The notes under the pieces were generated by a model. The model did no database searches, had not been told where the DNA came from, and worked only from the letters and a program-made list of their open reading frames with translations. The position numbers were made by a program, and so were the translations under genes. Of a DNA stretch of 64,000 nt, positions 16,638-26,400 are shown one piece after another. Source of the DNA: Anaerocolumna sp047777345 (lineage in GTDB: Bacteria > Bacillota > Clostridia > Lachnospirales > Lachnospiraceae); contig JBKEEJ010000016.1 in assembly GCA_047777345.1 (NCBI GenBank), positions 1 through 64,000 of the forward strand. The letters are read 5' to 3'. Position 1 is the stretch's first letter, and the number at the start of each line of letters is the position of its first letter.

Positions 16638-17557
16638 CCTGCTACCTCCCGGAGTTTATCCAAATCTTCCACTTTTTCAATATTTATTGCCTTACAGGAT
16701 TTATCTATTTTTCTAATAAAGGCTGACAATGTTTTTCCAGGTCCGATTTCAATAAAGGTATCCACTCCGGCTGATATGATATTTTCCACACTTTGCTGCC
16801 ATCTTACCGCAGAATAGACCTGTCTTGCCAAAAGTTCCCGGATTTCTTCTTTTTTTGTTACCAACTCGGCATTGACATTGGCAACGTAGGGTACAATTGG
16901 GTCCGAAATTTTAACCTTTCTTAGTACCTGATACAGTTTTTCACCGGCACTTTTAAGCAAGGGGGAATGAAAAGGGCCGCTTACATTCAGAGTAATTACT
17001 CTTTTGGCCCCGTTTTTTAAAAGCTGCTCTTTTGCTTCTTCCACCCACTGTTTTTCACCGGAAATAACAACCTGACCCGGACAGTTATAGTTTGCCACTG
17101 TCACAATGCCGGGAAGCTTTCCAATAATTTCCTCAATCAGTACAGAATCCATACCAAGAACCGCTGCCATAATACCCAGTCCTGGTTTTACCGCATTCTG
17201 CATCAGAATTCCCCTTTGTCGCACTACCCGGATTCCTTCTTCAAATTCCAGGCAGCCGCAGGCCATTAATGCGGGATATTCGCCTAAACTTAATCCGGCA
17301 CAAACATCCGGCCTGATACCAGTTTTTAAAACCTGAGTTAAAATTGCCATACAGGTGGTAACCATAGCAATCTGGGTATATTCCGTTATATCTAACCTGT
17401 CATTTTTCTCAAAGCAAAGTTTTCCCATATCCATATTAAGTACTTGGGAAGCCCTATCAAAAACTTCACTGGAATCCTTAAACTGCTCATAAAAATCCTT
17501 TCCCATGCCAATATACTGCGCACCCTGGCCCGGGAATATAAATGCCGTCTTTCCCAT
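16631..17557 (-). CDS. fabD: malonyl-CoA:ACP transacylase
   Basis: The protein has about 308 residues. FIFPGQGAQYIGMG at the N-terminus and GLSLGEYPAL (nucleophile Ser90) identify the malonyl transferase, with the catalytic histidine in SGPFHSPLL. It loads malonyl groups onto ACP. The frame is open to 17605, inside fabK, but the ATG at 17557 after AGAGGATATC is the natural start and leaves 16 bases between the genes. Confidence 0.95.
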   Translation of the reverse strand: MGKTAFIFPGQGAQYIGMGKDFYEQFKDSSEVFDRASQVLNMDMGKLCFEKNDRLDITEYTQIAMVTTCMAILTQVLKTGIRPDVCAGLSLGEYPALMACGCLEFEEGIRVVRQRGILMQNAVKPGLGIMAAVLGMDSVLIEEIIGKLPGIVTVANYNCPGQVVISGEKQWVEEAKEQLLKNGAKRVITLNVSGPFHSPLLKSAGEKLYQVLRKVKISDPIVPYVANVNAELVTKKEEIRELLARQVYSAVRWQQSVENIISAGVDTFIEIGPGKTLSAFIRKIDKSCKAINIEKVEDLDKLREVAGC

Positions 17558-17573
17558 TATTGATATCCTCTCT

Positions 17574-18518
17574 TTAAAGTTTCTTAAAAGGATTGTTCCA
17601 ATCAAAACACTCTTTTGCTTCCTTTACCATCTCTTCAATTATTTCTTTGCAGGAACCTTCTTTGGATATTAAGCCTGCAATTTGACCTGCCATTACTGAT
17701 CCATTTACAATATCTCCTTCCACTACCGCTTTTCTTAAAGAACCTAATGTCAGCTGTTCCAACTCTTCAAAGCTTTTGCCTTCCTGTTCCAGTTTCAGAT
17801 AGTTTCTCGTCATATTGTTGCGGATGGAACGCACCGGATGTCCGGTAGACCTGCCTGTTACCACCGAGTCAATATCTCTGGAGGATATGATTCTTTTTTT
17901 ATAATTGTCATGTGCAATAGATTCATTAGCTACGACAAATCTGGTACCGATTTGTACGGCTTTTGCTCCTAACATAAATGCCGCTGCCATACCTCTTCCA
18001 TCTCCGATACCGCCCGCCGCAATAACCGGTATATTTACCGCATCCACAACCTGAGGAATTAAAGCCATGGTAGTCAGTTCTCCTATGTGTCCGCCGGCTT
18101 CACATCCTTCTGCTACCACCGCATCGGCACCGTACTTTTCCATTCTCTTAGCAAGTGCTACCGATGCAACCACTGGAATAACTGCAATTCCTGCTTCTTT
18201 CCACATTGGTATGTATTTTTCCGGATTACCGGCCCCTGTAGTTACTACTGAAATTTTTTCTTCTGCCACAACTTTCGCAATTTGGGGAGCATGAGGACTT
18301 AATAACATAATGTTTACGCCAAAGGGCTTATCCGTTAAAGCTTTTGTCTTTTTTATCTCCTCTCTTACAACTTCGGCCGGCGCGCTGCCGGCTGCAATGA
18401 TTCCCAGACCTCCCGCATTGGATACGGCGGCTGCCAGATGATGCTCCGCAACCCATGCCATCCCCCCTTGCAAAATTGGGTATTCTATTTTCAGCAAATC
18501 ACAAACACACGTTTTCAT
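17574..18518 (-). CDS. fabK: enoyl-ACP reductase II (FMN-dependent)
   Basis: This 314-residue TIM-barrel flavoprotein resembles nitronate monooxygenase-like FabK. Segments include YPILQGGMAWVAEHHLAAA, FGVNIMLL, EGCEAGGHIG and AAGGIGDGRG. It carries out the last reduction of the elongation cycle in place of FabI, and FabK enzymes are known to be insensitive to triclosan. It follows acpP by 47 bases in the operon. No FabI or FabL gene is seen in the window. Confidence 0.94.
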   Translation of the reverse strand: MKTCVCDLLKIEYPILQGGMAWVAEHHLAAAVSNAGGLGIIAAGSAPAEVVREEIKKTKALTDKPFGVNIMLLSPHAPQIAKVVAEEKISVVTTGAGNPEKYIPMWKEAGIAVIPVVASVALAKRMEKYGADAVVAEGCEAGGHIGELTTMALIPQVVDAVNIPVIAAGGIGDGRGMAAAFMLGAKAVQIGTRFVVANESIAHDNYKKRIISSRDIDSVVTGRSTGHPVRSIRNNMTRNYLKLEQEGKSFEELEQLTLGSLRKAVVEGDIVNGSVMAGQIAGLISKEGSCKEIIEEMVKEAKECFDWNNPFKKL

Positions 18519-18565
18519 AAATCATCCTCTATTCCTTATATATAATTGGATCTATTTTCTTACCT

Positions 18566-18796
18566 TTACTCAATTCCCTTATCTTTTAAATAATTTATGA
18601 CATCTCCTACCGAAACGATATTGTTTAAATCCTCCGATGGAATTTCAATCTCATATTTTTCCTCTATGGCCATAACCAGTTCGAATAAATCCAAAGAATC
18701 GGCTCCCAGATCATCTTTAAAAGTTGTGCTTTCCGTAATCTCACTTTTATCAACATTTAACTGTTCTTCAATAATTTCCTTTAAATTCTCTAACAC
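18566..18796 (-). CDS. acpP: acyl carrier protein
   Basis: The 76-residue acidic ACP carries the phosphopantetheine site in DDLGADSLDLFELV (Ser34). The start codon is GTG after AAAGGAGATAAAAC. It is the first recognisable gene of the fab/acc operon. No fabH, and no FabT- or FapR-type regulator, precedes it, so initiation and control must be encoded elsewhere. Confidence 0.96.
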   Translation of the reverse strand: MLENLKEIIEEQLNVDKSEITESTTFKDDLGADSLDLFELVMAIEEKYEIEIPSEDLNNIVSVGDVINYLKDKGIE

Positions 18797-18893
18797 GTTT
18801 TATCTCCTTTACTTCTTTCTTATTTTTTATTCAGACTTATTATTGCCTTATTTTTCCTTGGTAATTCATTTTGTCTGTTACATTCCTCTATTT

Positions 18894-19334
18894 TCATATA
18901 TGATTTAACTGTATCTTTTTGGTCCGTAGTTTACTGCTGCCTTTATGTCGTTTTAACAGAATAAGTACTATACTGCTTAATACAATAACTGTGGCTGCTA
19001 TACCGGATAAAATTTTAAAAAATCGATGCAGCTTCTTTCTAAATATGCTGATTTGAAATCCTCTGATATAACCTGATTCCTCTGTTTGGACAGACTTCCC
19101 GTCAAGTTTCCCGAAATGAATATTTTCCGCCATTACAAAGTCATTGTCCGCAGTTATATGTTCTTTCATAGGATTTTTTTCAGGGAACTCATAAGACTGT
19201 TTTGCTGTTTTAAAATTTAAAAGCCTTTTAAAAAAAGGTATCTTTTCCCGTTTCATATCCTTTTCCATGTAATCATCTTCAAGCAAAGCCGGATCCAATT
19301 CACTCATCATATCAATTAATAACAGTTCGTTCAT
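18894..19334 (-). CDS. single-pass membrane protein, possible anti-sigma factor
   Basis: This 146-residue protein has an acidic N-terminal cytoplasmic region (MNELLLIDMMSELDPALLEDD), a polar middle and one membrane segment near residues 108-128 (ILSGIAATVIVLSSIVLILL) with a short basic tail. Its start overlaps the stop of the sigma factor gene by four bases, the usual layout of an ECF sigma/anti-sigma pair. No zinc-binding anti-sigma motif is visible, so the role rests on context. The fab operon begins 97 bases downstream on the same strand. Confidence 0.6.
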   Translation of the reverse strand: MNELLLIDMMSELDPALLEDDYMEKDMKREKIPFFKRLLNFKTAKQSYEFPEKNPMKEHITADNDFVMAENIHFGKLDGKSVQTEESGYIRGFQISIFRKKLHRFFKILSGIAATVIVLSSIVLILLKRHKGSSKLRTKKIQLNHI

Positions 19335-19915
19335 ATTTTGCTCCCTTCTATGTGCAAGGACATTTCCTTTTCAAAATCCTGTTTCATTTTATTTCTTAAT
19401 CTGGATAATCTGCTGTCTACGGCTGTGACCGTCATCTTCATTGCAATAGCAATATCTTTTGAAGACTGCAAATAAAAATATCGCCGAATCACTAATTCAT
19501 GATCCTTTTTATTCAGGCGTCTGATTATATCATTCAATACTTGAATACTTTCTTTCCGAAACACCTGCCCCTCTACGTTTTGCTTATAATCAATATAACA
19601 CCTGGCCAAATCAGATATATCCTCAGGAAGCTCCCGTTCTTCTCTTTTGCTTAGATCACGCAATTTATTAATTGCCGTATTTCTCACGATAACTTTAAGA
19701 TAAGTCTTTAATGACGCTTTTTTTATATCATAGTCCTCAATGTGGTTCCAGAGTTTTAAGTAAGTGTCATTCACACACTCTTCAACATCTCTTAAACGGC
19801 TTCCTAAGATGCCACTAGCGATATGGAATAACAGCTTTTCATACTTTTTTTCTAATTCCAATAAACCTAATTCATTCTTCTCATACATCAGGTTTATTAT
19901 GGCCTCATCCCTCAA
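19331..19915 (-). CDS. ECF-type RNA polymerase sigma factor
   Basis: This protein of 194 residues has a sigma-2 region (about residues 15-85, with EECVNDTYLKLWNHI and SLKTYLKVIVRNTAINKLRD) and a sigma-4 helix-turn-helix near the C-terminus (LQSSKDIAIAMKMTVTAVDS). No sigma-3 is present, which marks it as group 4. The start is TTG at 19915 after AAGGGGG. It pairs with the overlapping membrane gene. The target promoters are not known. Confidence 0.88.
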   Translation of the reverse strand: MRDEAIINLMYEKNELGLLELEKKYEKLLFHIASGILGSRLRDVEECVNDTYLKLWNHIEDYDIKKASLKTYLKVIVRNTAINKLRDLSKREERELPEDISDLARCYIDYKQNVEGQVFRKESIQVLNDIIRRLNKKDHELVIRRYFYLQSSKDIAIAMKMTVTAVDSRLSRLRNKMKQDFEKEMSLHIEGSKI

Positions 19916-20106
19916 GTTGCAAGCCCCCTTCCTATGCGCTCGTTTACTTATACACTAAAACAAAGCAAATCTTGCAAATAAAAGTTAGAAATTTATTACT
20001 ATTATTACCCTTATTTTCCAATTAGTCAAATTAAGATTTTATTACTATCATATTTATTACTAATATGATATGAATACTAATATTTAACCATATTCATATC
20101 AAAAAA

Positions 20107-20240
20107 AGACACAAAAAGGCTGTTGCACAATGAGTATAAATATTACGGGAATGGCAACATGTATCCTGTGTATGAGGGATACTAAGTTGCTCACTCCTGT
20201 TTTTTTGTACCATATATTGTGCAACAGCTTTTTTGCGTCT
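20107..20240. repeat. palindromic repeat copy 3
   Basis: Arms AGACACAAAAAGGCTGTTGCA and TGCAACAGCTTTTTTGCGTCT enclose a second palindrome with GGAATGGCAACATGTATCC. The inner segment matches part of the copy at 35263. It lies between the sigma factor and the DUF4015 gene and could end the latter's antisense side. The AT-rich part at 19916-20106 carries three copies of TTTATTACTA (19992, 20038, 20053) upstream of the sigma gene. Confidence 0.75.
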
Positions 20241-20246
20241 AACCGA

Positions 20247-21668
20247 TTATTCCTTTTTTAAACCTTCTTTGGTATAATTATTACTTCCATTCCATAAAAT
20301 CCATTCCTCATATCCAGCGTCATAAACCGCCTGAATTTGGGCACGAATTTCATCGGCTCCGTATATTTTATGTGGATTTAGCCAGGTCGCGGTAAAATCC
20401 TGAAGCCAGGACCTGACCACAGCCGTTTTGTTTTTATCTTCACCTAATACAGTCCGTGACTTGTTCAATGCGTTTAAAATCAAATCATAGGGCTTAAGGT
20501 CCGGGTAATCAATACCATAGGAACCATTCTGATAATGGGAAGGATATATCATAGGGCAGATATAGTCCAGATATTTTGCCATTTCTTTATAGTCCTGTCC
20601 CACAATCTCGGCATCTACTTTACTGTCAATAATTGTTCCGTACACATCGGCAGAAACATAAACTCCCAGAGGTTTCAGATTCTCGCAAGCATATTTTGTA
20701 AAATCTGTAATCACTTCTATTTTGCTCTTATTTTTTCCATCCTCGCCGAAATCAACTTCTTTCATGCCGGAATCGGTGGAAAAACGAATATAGTCAAATT
20801 GAATTTCGTCAAATCCGATAAGGGCTGCTTCTTTGGCAACGGAAACCAGGTATTCCCATACTTCTTTTTTATAAGGATTAACCCAGCTAAGACCGCTTTT
20901 GTCATAAAAAATAGACCCGTCTTTTTTCTTTAATGACAATTCCGGCTTTCCTTTTGCCAGAACCGGATCTTTAAACGCCACAATTCTGGCTATTAAGTAA
21001 ATATCCTTCTTTTTTAGTTTGGATATCAGTTCTTCCATATTGCCAATGTAATTGGCATTGGCATTCAGCTCTTTTGCTTCCGGCAAATCCATGTCATAGG
21101 TAATTTCCCCGTTATCATTTTTTATATCAATAACCATGGCATTTAATTCTGTAGTATCCACCAAATCTATCAGTTCATCCATATAGGTAGCCGTCCCTGC
21201 CATAGGACCGCTTACATAAATGCCTTTTACTTTTCTTGGTATCCTTTTGTCCGTATCGGGCTTAAAAGTTTCCTGCATATCGGTTTCTTCATCCGGGGCC
21301 GGAGAAACTCTTACGTTTACAGTATCTTTTTCCCTGCTGTTGTCTGTCTTGTCTTTAATACTGTCTGCACTGTCTGGAATTTTGGTATTATCCGTACTTT
21401 TCTCTATTTTTTTCTCATCTTTATTTTCAGCCTGTGGTTTCTTATTTTCCCCAATAGTCTGGTCAGTAACCCTTTCTTTCTTAGCTGTGGCTTTTTGAGA
21501 AATATCGGTTGTATCCTTATTTTTTTTAAAAGGAATCCCAGCCATATGGATTCCGGCCACAGCCATACCCATCAGGCAAAGAGCAATAATTGCCGCAATA
21601 ATCACCTTTTTATTTTTTGATTTTCTTTTGTAATATTGTCCATGTATCTTTTCAATTCTTTTGCCCAT
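20247..21668 (-). CDS. putative glycoside hydrolase, DUF4015 family
   Basis: The 473-residue protein has a basic N-terminus, one membrane segment (KVIIAAIIALCLMGMAVAGI, residues about 22-41), a Lys/Asp/Glu-rich linker of about 100 residues and a C-terminal TIM-barrel-like domain. Its opening KGIYVSGPMAG and the later FDEIQFDYIRFSTD and ICPMIYPSHY are typical of DUF4015 proteins, which are annotated as putative glycoside hydrolases. It is probably anchored to the membrane with the catalytic domain outside. The substrate is unknown. A GGCGGGGTAATTC sequence precedes the ATG. Confidence 0.8.
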   Translation of the reverse strand: MGKRIEKIHGQYYKRKSKNKKVIIAAIIALCLMGMAVAGIHMAGIPFKKNKDTTDISQKATAKKERVTDQTIGENKKPQAENKDEKKIEKSTDNTKIPDSADSIKDKTDNSREKDTVNVRVSPAPDEETDMQETFKPDTDKRIPRKVKGIYVSGPMAGTATYMDELIDLVDTTELNAMVIDIKNDNGEITYDMDLPEAKELNANANYIGNMEELISKLKKKDIYLIARIVAFKDPVLAKGKPELSLKKKDGSIFYDKSGLSWVNPYKKEVWEYLVSVAKEAALIGFDEIQFDYIRFSTDSGMKEVDFGEDGKNKSKIEVITDFTKYACENLKPLGVYVSADVYGTIIDSKVDAEIVGQDYKEMAKYLDYICPMIYPSHYQNGSYGIDYPDLKPYDLILNALNKSRTVLGEDKNKTAVVRSWLQDFTATWLNPHKIYGADEIRAQIQAVYDAGYEEWILWNGSNNYTKEGLKKE

Positions 21669-21927
21669 GAATTACCCCGCCCTTTCCTTTGTGCATTTTT
21701 CATCTTCATTTTAATATTATTTTCACCTTTTTGCATCATAAAATTGTCAGTTCAAACAAAATAGTATAATTTTTCTTCTTCCGGTTGTCTATTTATTATA
21801 ATCGTTTCCATAAAATGTCTTTTTGTGTTTACTTTTCATTGACACCCAATTTATTACTGTTATATAATTATTCTGTTGATATTTGGAATTGCACATTGAA
21901 ATATAAAAGATTTGGGGAGGATAATTC

Positions 21928-22293
21928 ATGGATTTTAGCAGTCGGTTAAGACACTTAAGACAAAAATATAAATTAACCCAAGGTGAATTAGCTGCCGTTC
22001 TTGGTTTAAAAGCTACTGCGATTTCTAACTACGAATCCAGGCGCAACGAACCATCTTTTGAAAAGTTAATTTTATTATCTGAATACTTTAACGTTTCCTG
22101 TGATTATATGCTGGGAATTACCGATAGTACATTGCGTATAGGAAATAATAATCTGAATAATGATATTGCTGAATTCTTTAAGTTGTATAAGAAATTAAAC
22201 AAAATCAATAAGAGAGAAATTATAAATTACGCAAATTACCTGCTTTACAAACAGAATAAATTGGAAGAAAATTTAAACAATCTGCATAGTTAG
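21928..22293 (+). CDS. Xre-family helix-turn-helix regulator
   Basis: This 121-residue protein has an N-terminal Xre/Cro helix-turn-helix (about residues 6-60: LRHLRQKYKLTQGELAAVLG, then AISNYESRRNEPSFEKLILL), followed by a short helical C-terminal region ending in a charged tail. The C-terminal part may form a dimer. GGGGAGGATAATTC precedes the ATG. It is monocistronic and divergent from the DUF4015 gene, whose promoter shares the gap. The target genes are unknown. Confidence 0.88.
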   Translation: MDFSSRLRHLRQKYKLTQGELAAVLGLKATAISNYESRRNEPSFEKLILLSEYFNVSCDYMLGITDSTLRIGNNNLNNDIAEFFKLYKKLNKINKREIINYANYLLYKQNKLEENLNNLHS

Positions 22294-22310
22294 ATAATTC
22301 ACAATACGAA

Positions 22311-22370
22311 AAGAACTGCCTTCATGTTTTATTCCAACTGTTAATAAAATAAAATGAGGCAGTTCCTTTA
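22311..22370. terminator. bidirectional terminator
   Basis: AAGAACTGCC near 22311 and GGCAGTTCCTTT near 22359 form a stem, extended by TTCATGTTTTATT with AATAAAATAAAATGA. T-rich sequence follows on both strands. It serves the convergent Xre and SEC-C genes. Confidence 0.75.
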
Positions 22371-22383
22371 TTTTGCAACTTTA

Positions 22384-22890
22384 TTATGCATTTGCTCCGC
22401 AGCAATATTTATATTTTTTTCCGCTGCCACATGGGCATGGGTCGTTACGGCCGATTTTTTTCCCTTTTACGATGGTATTGGATCTTTTCTGCTGCCAATA
22501 CAATTCTTTTCTTCTTTCTTCGGTTAACAGCTTGTCCCAAACCGGTAACTGATATAACCAGTCAGCTTTTGCTTCCACCATATTATAGTAAAGTTTTTCT
22601 TTGTCAAATCCAAGATTTACAACTGTTTTTTCATCCATTTCCTCAATAGGATTAGGATTAACTAAACTATCGTTAATACCGTCTAAGAAACCTACCATTA
22701 ACTGTATGCTTGTCCCAAACTTTTCGGCCAATTCCTCTACCGTTCCTTCCACCACATGATCCGGATCCGCAAGTATTTTTTCATAAATGCCCTTTTCAAC
22801 GCTGAAATAATTATCCCAGAAACGTTTTCCGTCTTTTTTCTCCGGATCAAGAGAATAGGCATAGTCTCTCCATTCTTGTAATAAACTCAT
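22384..22890 (-). CDS. SEC-C motif protein
   Basis: This protein of about 168 residues ends in a SEC-C zinc-binding motif, GRNDPCPCGSGKKYKYCC, like the tail of SecA. The rest is helical and acidic and is not recognised. SEC-C tails bind zinc and often mediate contact with ribosomes or SecB. The first ATG (22899) abuts AAAGG with no spacer, so the third-codon ATG at 22890 is taken as the start. No neighbour indicates the function. Confidence 0.8.
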   Translation of the reverse strand: MSLLQEWRDYAYSLDPEKKDGKRFWDNYFSVEKGIYEKILADPDHVVEGTVEELAEKFGTSIQLMVGFLDGINDSLVNPNPIEEMDEKTVVNLGFDKEKLYYNMVEAKADWLYQLPVWDKLLTEERRKELYWQQKRSNTIVKGKKIGRNDPCPCGSGKKYKYCCGANA

Positions 22891-22995
22891 GTTTTTCATC
22901 CTTTCTATCGTTTCATATTTGCAAAAAACCTGAACTTACATAAAAAAATTATAAATTCATGTATAATACTGAAAAATAAGTATCATACTATAGTT

Positions 22996-23188
22996 AATCT
23001 AATTTATACTTTTGGTTCTGTAAAAGGAAGAATAAAAAGATAAATTAGATTCGCGTAGTCTTATGCAAACGTTGGATCCCCCCTCCAACGATAAGACACG
23101 CAGCCAACACCAAAGAAAAGTTAAATACTTATCCTCCCCTTTTTTATACAACCCTCATGGCAAAGGCGTCATGGGGGTTGTTTCTTTT
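22996..23188 (+). ncRNA. candidate structured small RNA
   Basis: No gene occupies 22900-23428, but this part is highly structured. A perfect 12-base inverted repeat AATCTAATTTAT/ATAAATTAGATT (22996-23007, 23040-23051) is followed at once by a two-part stem, GCGT-GTCTTAT with inner CGTTGG/CCAACG, closing a C-rich loop ATCCCCCCT. A pyrimidine-rich single strand then leads to a terminator, ACAACCCTCATG/CATGGGGGTTGT, with TTTCTTTT. The T-run places it on the plus strand. A TATAAT occurs about 35 bases before the first stem. I do not recognise the family. Confidence 0.55.
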
Positions 23189-23428
23189 AACTTCCTTATA
23201 AATTAAGACTTTTGGCCTTTTTCACTTTTTCATGACACAAAGAGTATTTTATCATAAAAATAGTTTATACGCAACTTATACGCAACTTAATTCAACACTT
23301 AAATGGCATTAAGATATTTTTTTTGATACATTTACTTTTTCTATACTTTACTGGCAGAAATTTTTGCTTGCGTCAACTACAATATCATCAATATAAGGAA
23401 TTTTTCTTTTTATTTTCCGTCTGGCGCA

Positions 23429-26400
23429 TCATAGCAGGTCTTTAAAGTGATCCTGTTCAAACTCCTGTATGGAAATCCTTGTTTTTCCCGGATTGGCAAA
23501 GACAAAGGTTTTATCTACATTATCCAGATAATTTTGTATCTTATCGTTGGTGGAACTAATAATGGCCTGAAATCCTAATTTTCGGATTAAGTCAATACAG
23601 CTTCCTACCTTTTGTGCATCCATTTTGGAAAATGCTTCATCCAAAACCACAAGTCTTGGCGTAGGTCGTTTTCGGATACCTGATTTTGCATTAATGCGGT
23701 AAACCATAGCAAAACTTGCCAGCAAAGCCACATACAAAGGATTCTGTCCTTCTCCTCCCGAATTCTTTGAAAGCATCCGGCTTAACCGCATAGGAGGCAT
23801 GCCTTCCACAATCTGCTCCATATCAAAGGATAAATAAGACCGGTAATCAGAGTAATACTCCATATTGATTCTGGCCTGTTCTAACTCTTTCGGATCACTG
23901 CTGTCCGGAGGCATAAACAGTTCGATTAATTCATTGATACGATCCCCGTAATTTTTGCTATGCTGCATGGTAAACAAATCCAGTTGGTTATCCACTTGTC
24001 CGCCTAGAACATGAGGATTAATTTCCAAATTCTCATCCATAAACATATCGTAAAACTTTCCGGTTTCCCCTTTATTTCTGGCAATAACAAACCGGTACTT
24101 GTCTTTGCCAAAGTCCAGTTGCTCTAAGATACGGTTTAAGTCATCCTTTTGCTGCATTACTTCTTTTATGGCATCTCTTATTTTATATATAAAGTCCGTT
24201 TTAAAGTGATAAATAGCAGTTTTGGCCTGCTCGTCTGCCTGTTTTGTAAATTCTATGAGTTTGCTGCTGGATAAGTTATCCAGCAACTCATCATATTCTG
24301 AATTATCCCTTCTTGTAAGAGAAAATCCTCTGTAAGAGTATTGTCTTAAATATTGTTCCCGTACGCCGACCAGATTGTCAAATTCTTTCTGCACACTGGC
24401 CTCACATTCCTTTAATTTATTTATAAGATAACCTTTAACATAATCCAGTTTATTCTTTTCCTGGGTTTTAATAAAATCACGGAATGCCTCTTCTTTTTTC
24501 GGATCTTGCACAAAATTTTTTTCTTTGTTTATTAATTCTTCATTCAGGTCAATCATTTCCTGCCGGAATCCGGAAAGGGCCCCATTCTTTTTGGACAGTT
24601 CAACAGCGGTTTTTTCTTTAAGGATGGATTGATTTTTTATAGATAAGTCTAATTCTTTTTGTTTTTCTTTCCACTTATCGATCGTGTTTTCTTTCAGTTC
24701 CTTTATTTTTGCAGTATACTCTGCCTTTTTGTTTTCCTGTGCAAGTATTTTACGAATATCGTTAAGATACTTTTCATAATCTTCAATTTCTATGTTAAAA
24801 GCTTCAAGCTTTAATACTTCTTCTAACCACTTTTTCTTATCTTCTAAAGGCTTTTTTTCATTTTCAAGCTTGAAAAGCTTTTCACTTAACTGGTCTAATC
24901 TTTGTTCTACGGCTTCTCGTCCAATATAGGCATTTTCTTTATAATCCCTGGGATTTAAGTGTTGTATTTTATATCCCTGATAAAGAATACAGTTTTTGGT
25001 AATCCCGATTTTTTCTCCAAATTCATCAATGGATTCACATTTTATAACCCGTCCCAGCAAATAATCCACATATTCTCTTGCATAATCCACTTTCAATTCT
25101 ACTTCTGCTGCCAGTGAATTGTCCTGTATGACTTTTTTGCTGCTGCATATTTTATCTGTATCGGCTATGGCAACTTTATGATATTTTTCAGGATTCATTG
25201 AGGCATAAATCCCTATGGCCTCTTTTGCATAGTCCGGCGGTACCAATAAGGTAAGCTTGCTGCCGCCTAAGTACCCTTCTACCGCATTGCGCCATTCCTC
25301 ATTTTTCACTTCCAGCAAATCTGCCAGAATATGAACCTCTATAGGTTTCCCGTGGATTTTTGCAAGTTCGTTTGCAATATACTCTTTTGCATCAAGCAAA
25401 TAGGCAGGATATGCTTTCTGCCCTGTTTTTAGGGAAGCAATCTGACCCGTTATTTCAGCCATTTTATTCCCCAATTCTTTTAAAGTTACCAAAACTTCCT
25501 CTCGCTCTTTTTCAATACTTTCCCGGACTTTTGTAAGAGAATCCCTGATTTTTCCCATATCGGATCTGTCAGCTTTATACTCAATATATTTTTGTATGTA
25601 GCTTTTCTCTTTATCGGATAGTAAATCCCTTGCAAGCCAACCCTTTAAGAGATTACCTGTTTTATCATAAATTTCCTTACTTAGATATTGATATTCCAGC
25701 AAATGATTTAAGGATTCCAGCTCTTTTTCCAAATGATCATAACCACTGTTTTGAATGGTAATCAGTATTTCATCTCTTTGGGCCTGAAGTTTCTCTAGCT
25801 GTGACTTATACATCTCCATGGCGGCCTTTAACCGGTCTGTATCCGCTTCATAGGCCCTGCTGCAGTTCTTTATATGCTCCATTCTTTCTCTGACGGAAAG
25901 AATATCAAGTTTCTTCAGGTTATATTGATACTGATCCAATTCCTGTCTTAAGGCATCATACTTTTTATACTGTTCCTTAATATTGCTTAAAAGAGAAATT
26001 TCTTTCCTGGTGTCCTCAAGTTTCCGTTTTAACCTGGTATACTGGGCTACGCTGTCCTGCATATCTTCAATATGTATATCTTTTTCAATACAGATATAGT
26101 TCTTGATAAAATCCTCCAGTTTCATATCCATTCGAAAGGGAATTGCTTTTTTAAATAAAGCGGGGAAATGTTTTTCATGAATTCCTCCAAAATAATTGCC
26201 GTATAGCTCAGCCCTGAATTTTTCATTGGTCCTGCTGATAAAATATTCTTCCTTACCATAATTTTCGCTTAAATACACTTCTAATTCCTGAATGGAAAAT
26301 ACTCTTTCCCCGTCCCGATAAGCACAAGGAGCTATTGGTCCTTTATGCCAGAAAAACATTCGGTTTACCTCATTTACCGACACATCCACATCAAAGACCA

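Noticed and set aside
23350..23428. Continuation of the jetC frame past its TGA for about 25 codons
   Set aside because: An open run of this length is common by chance; no readthrough signal or JetD motif is visible.
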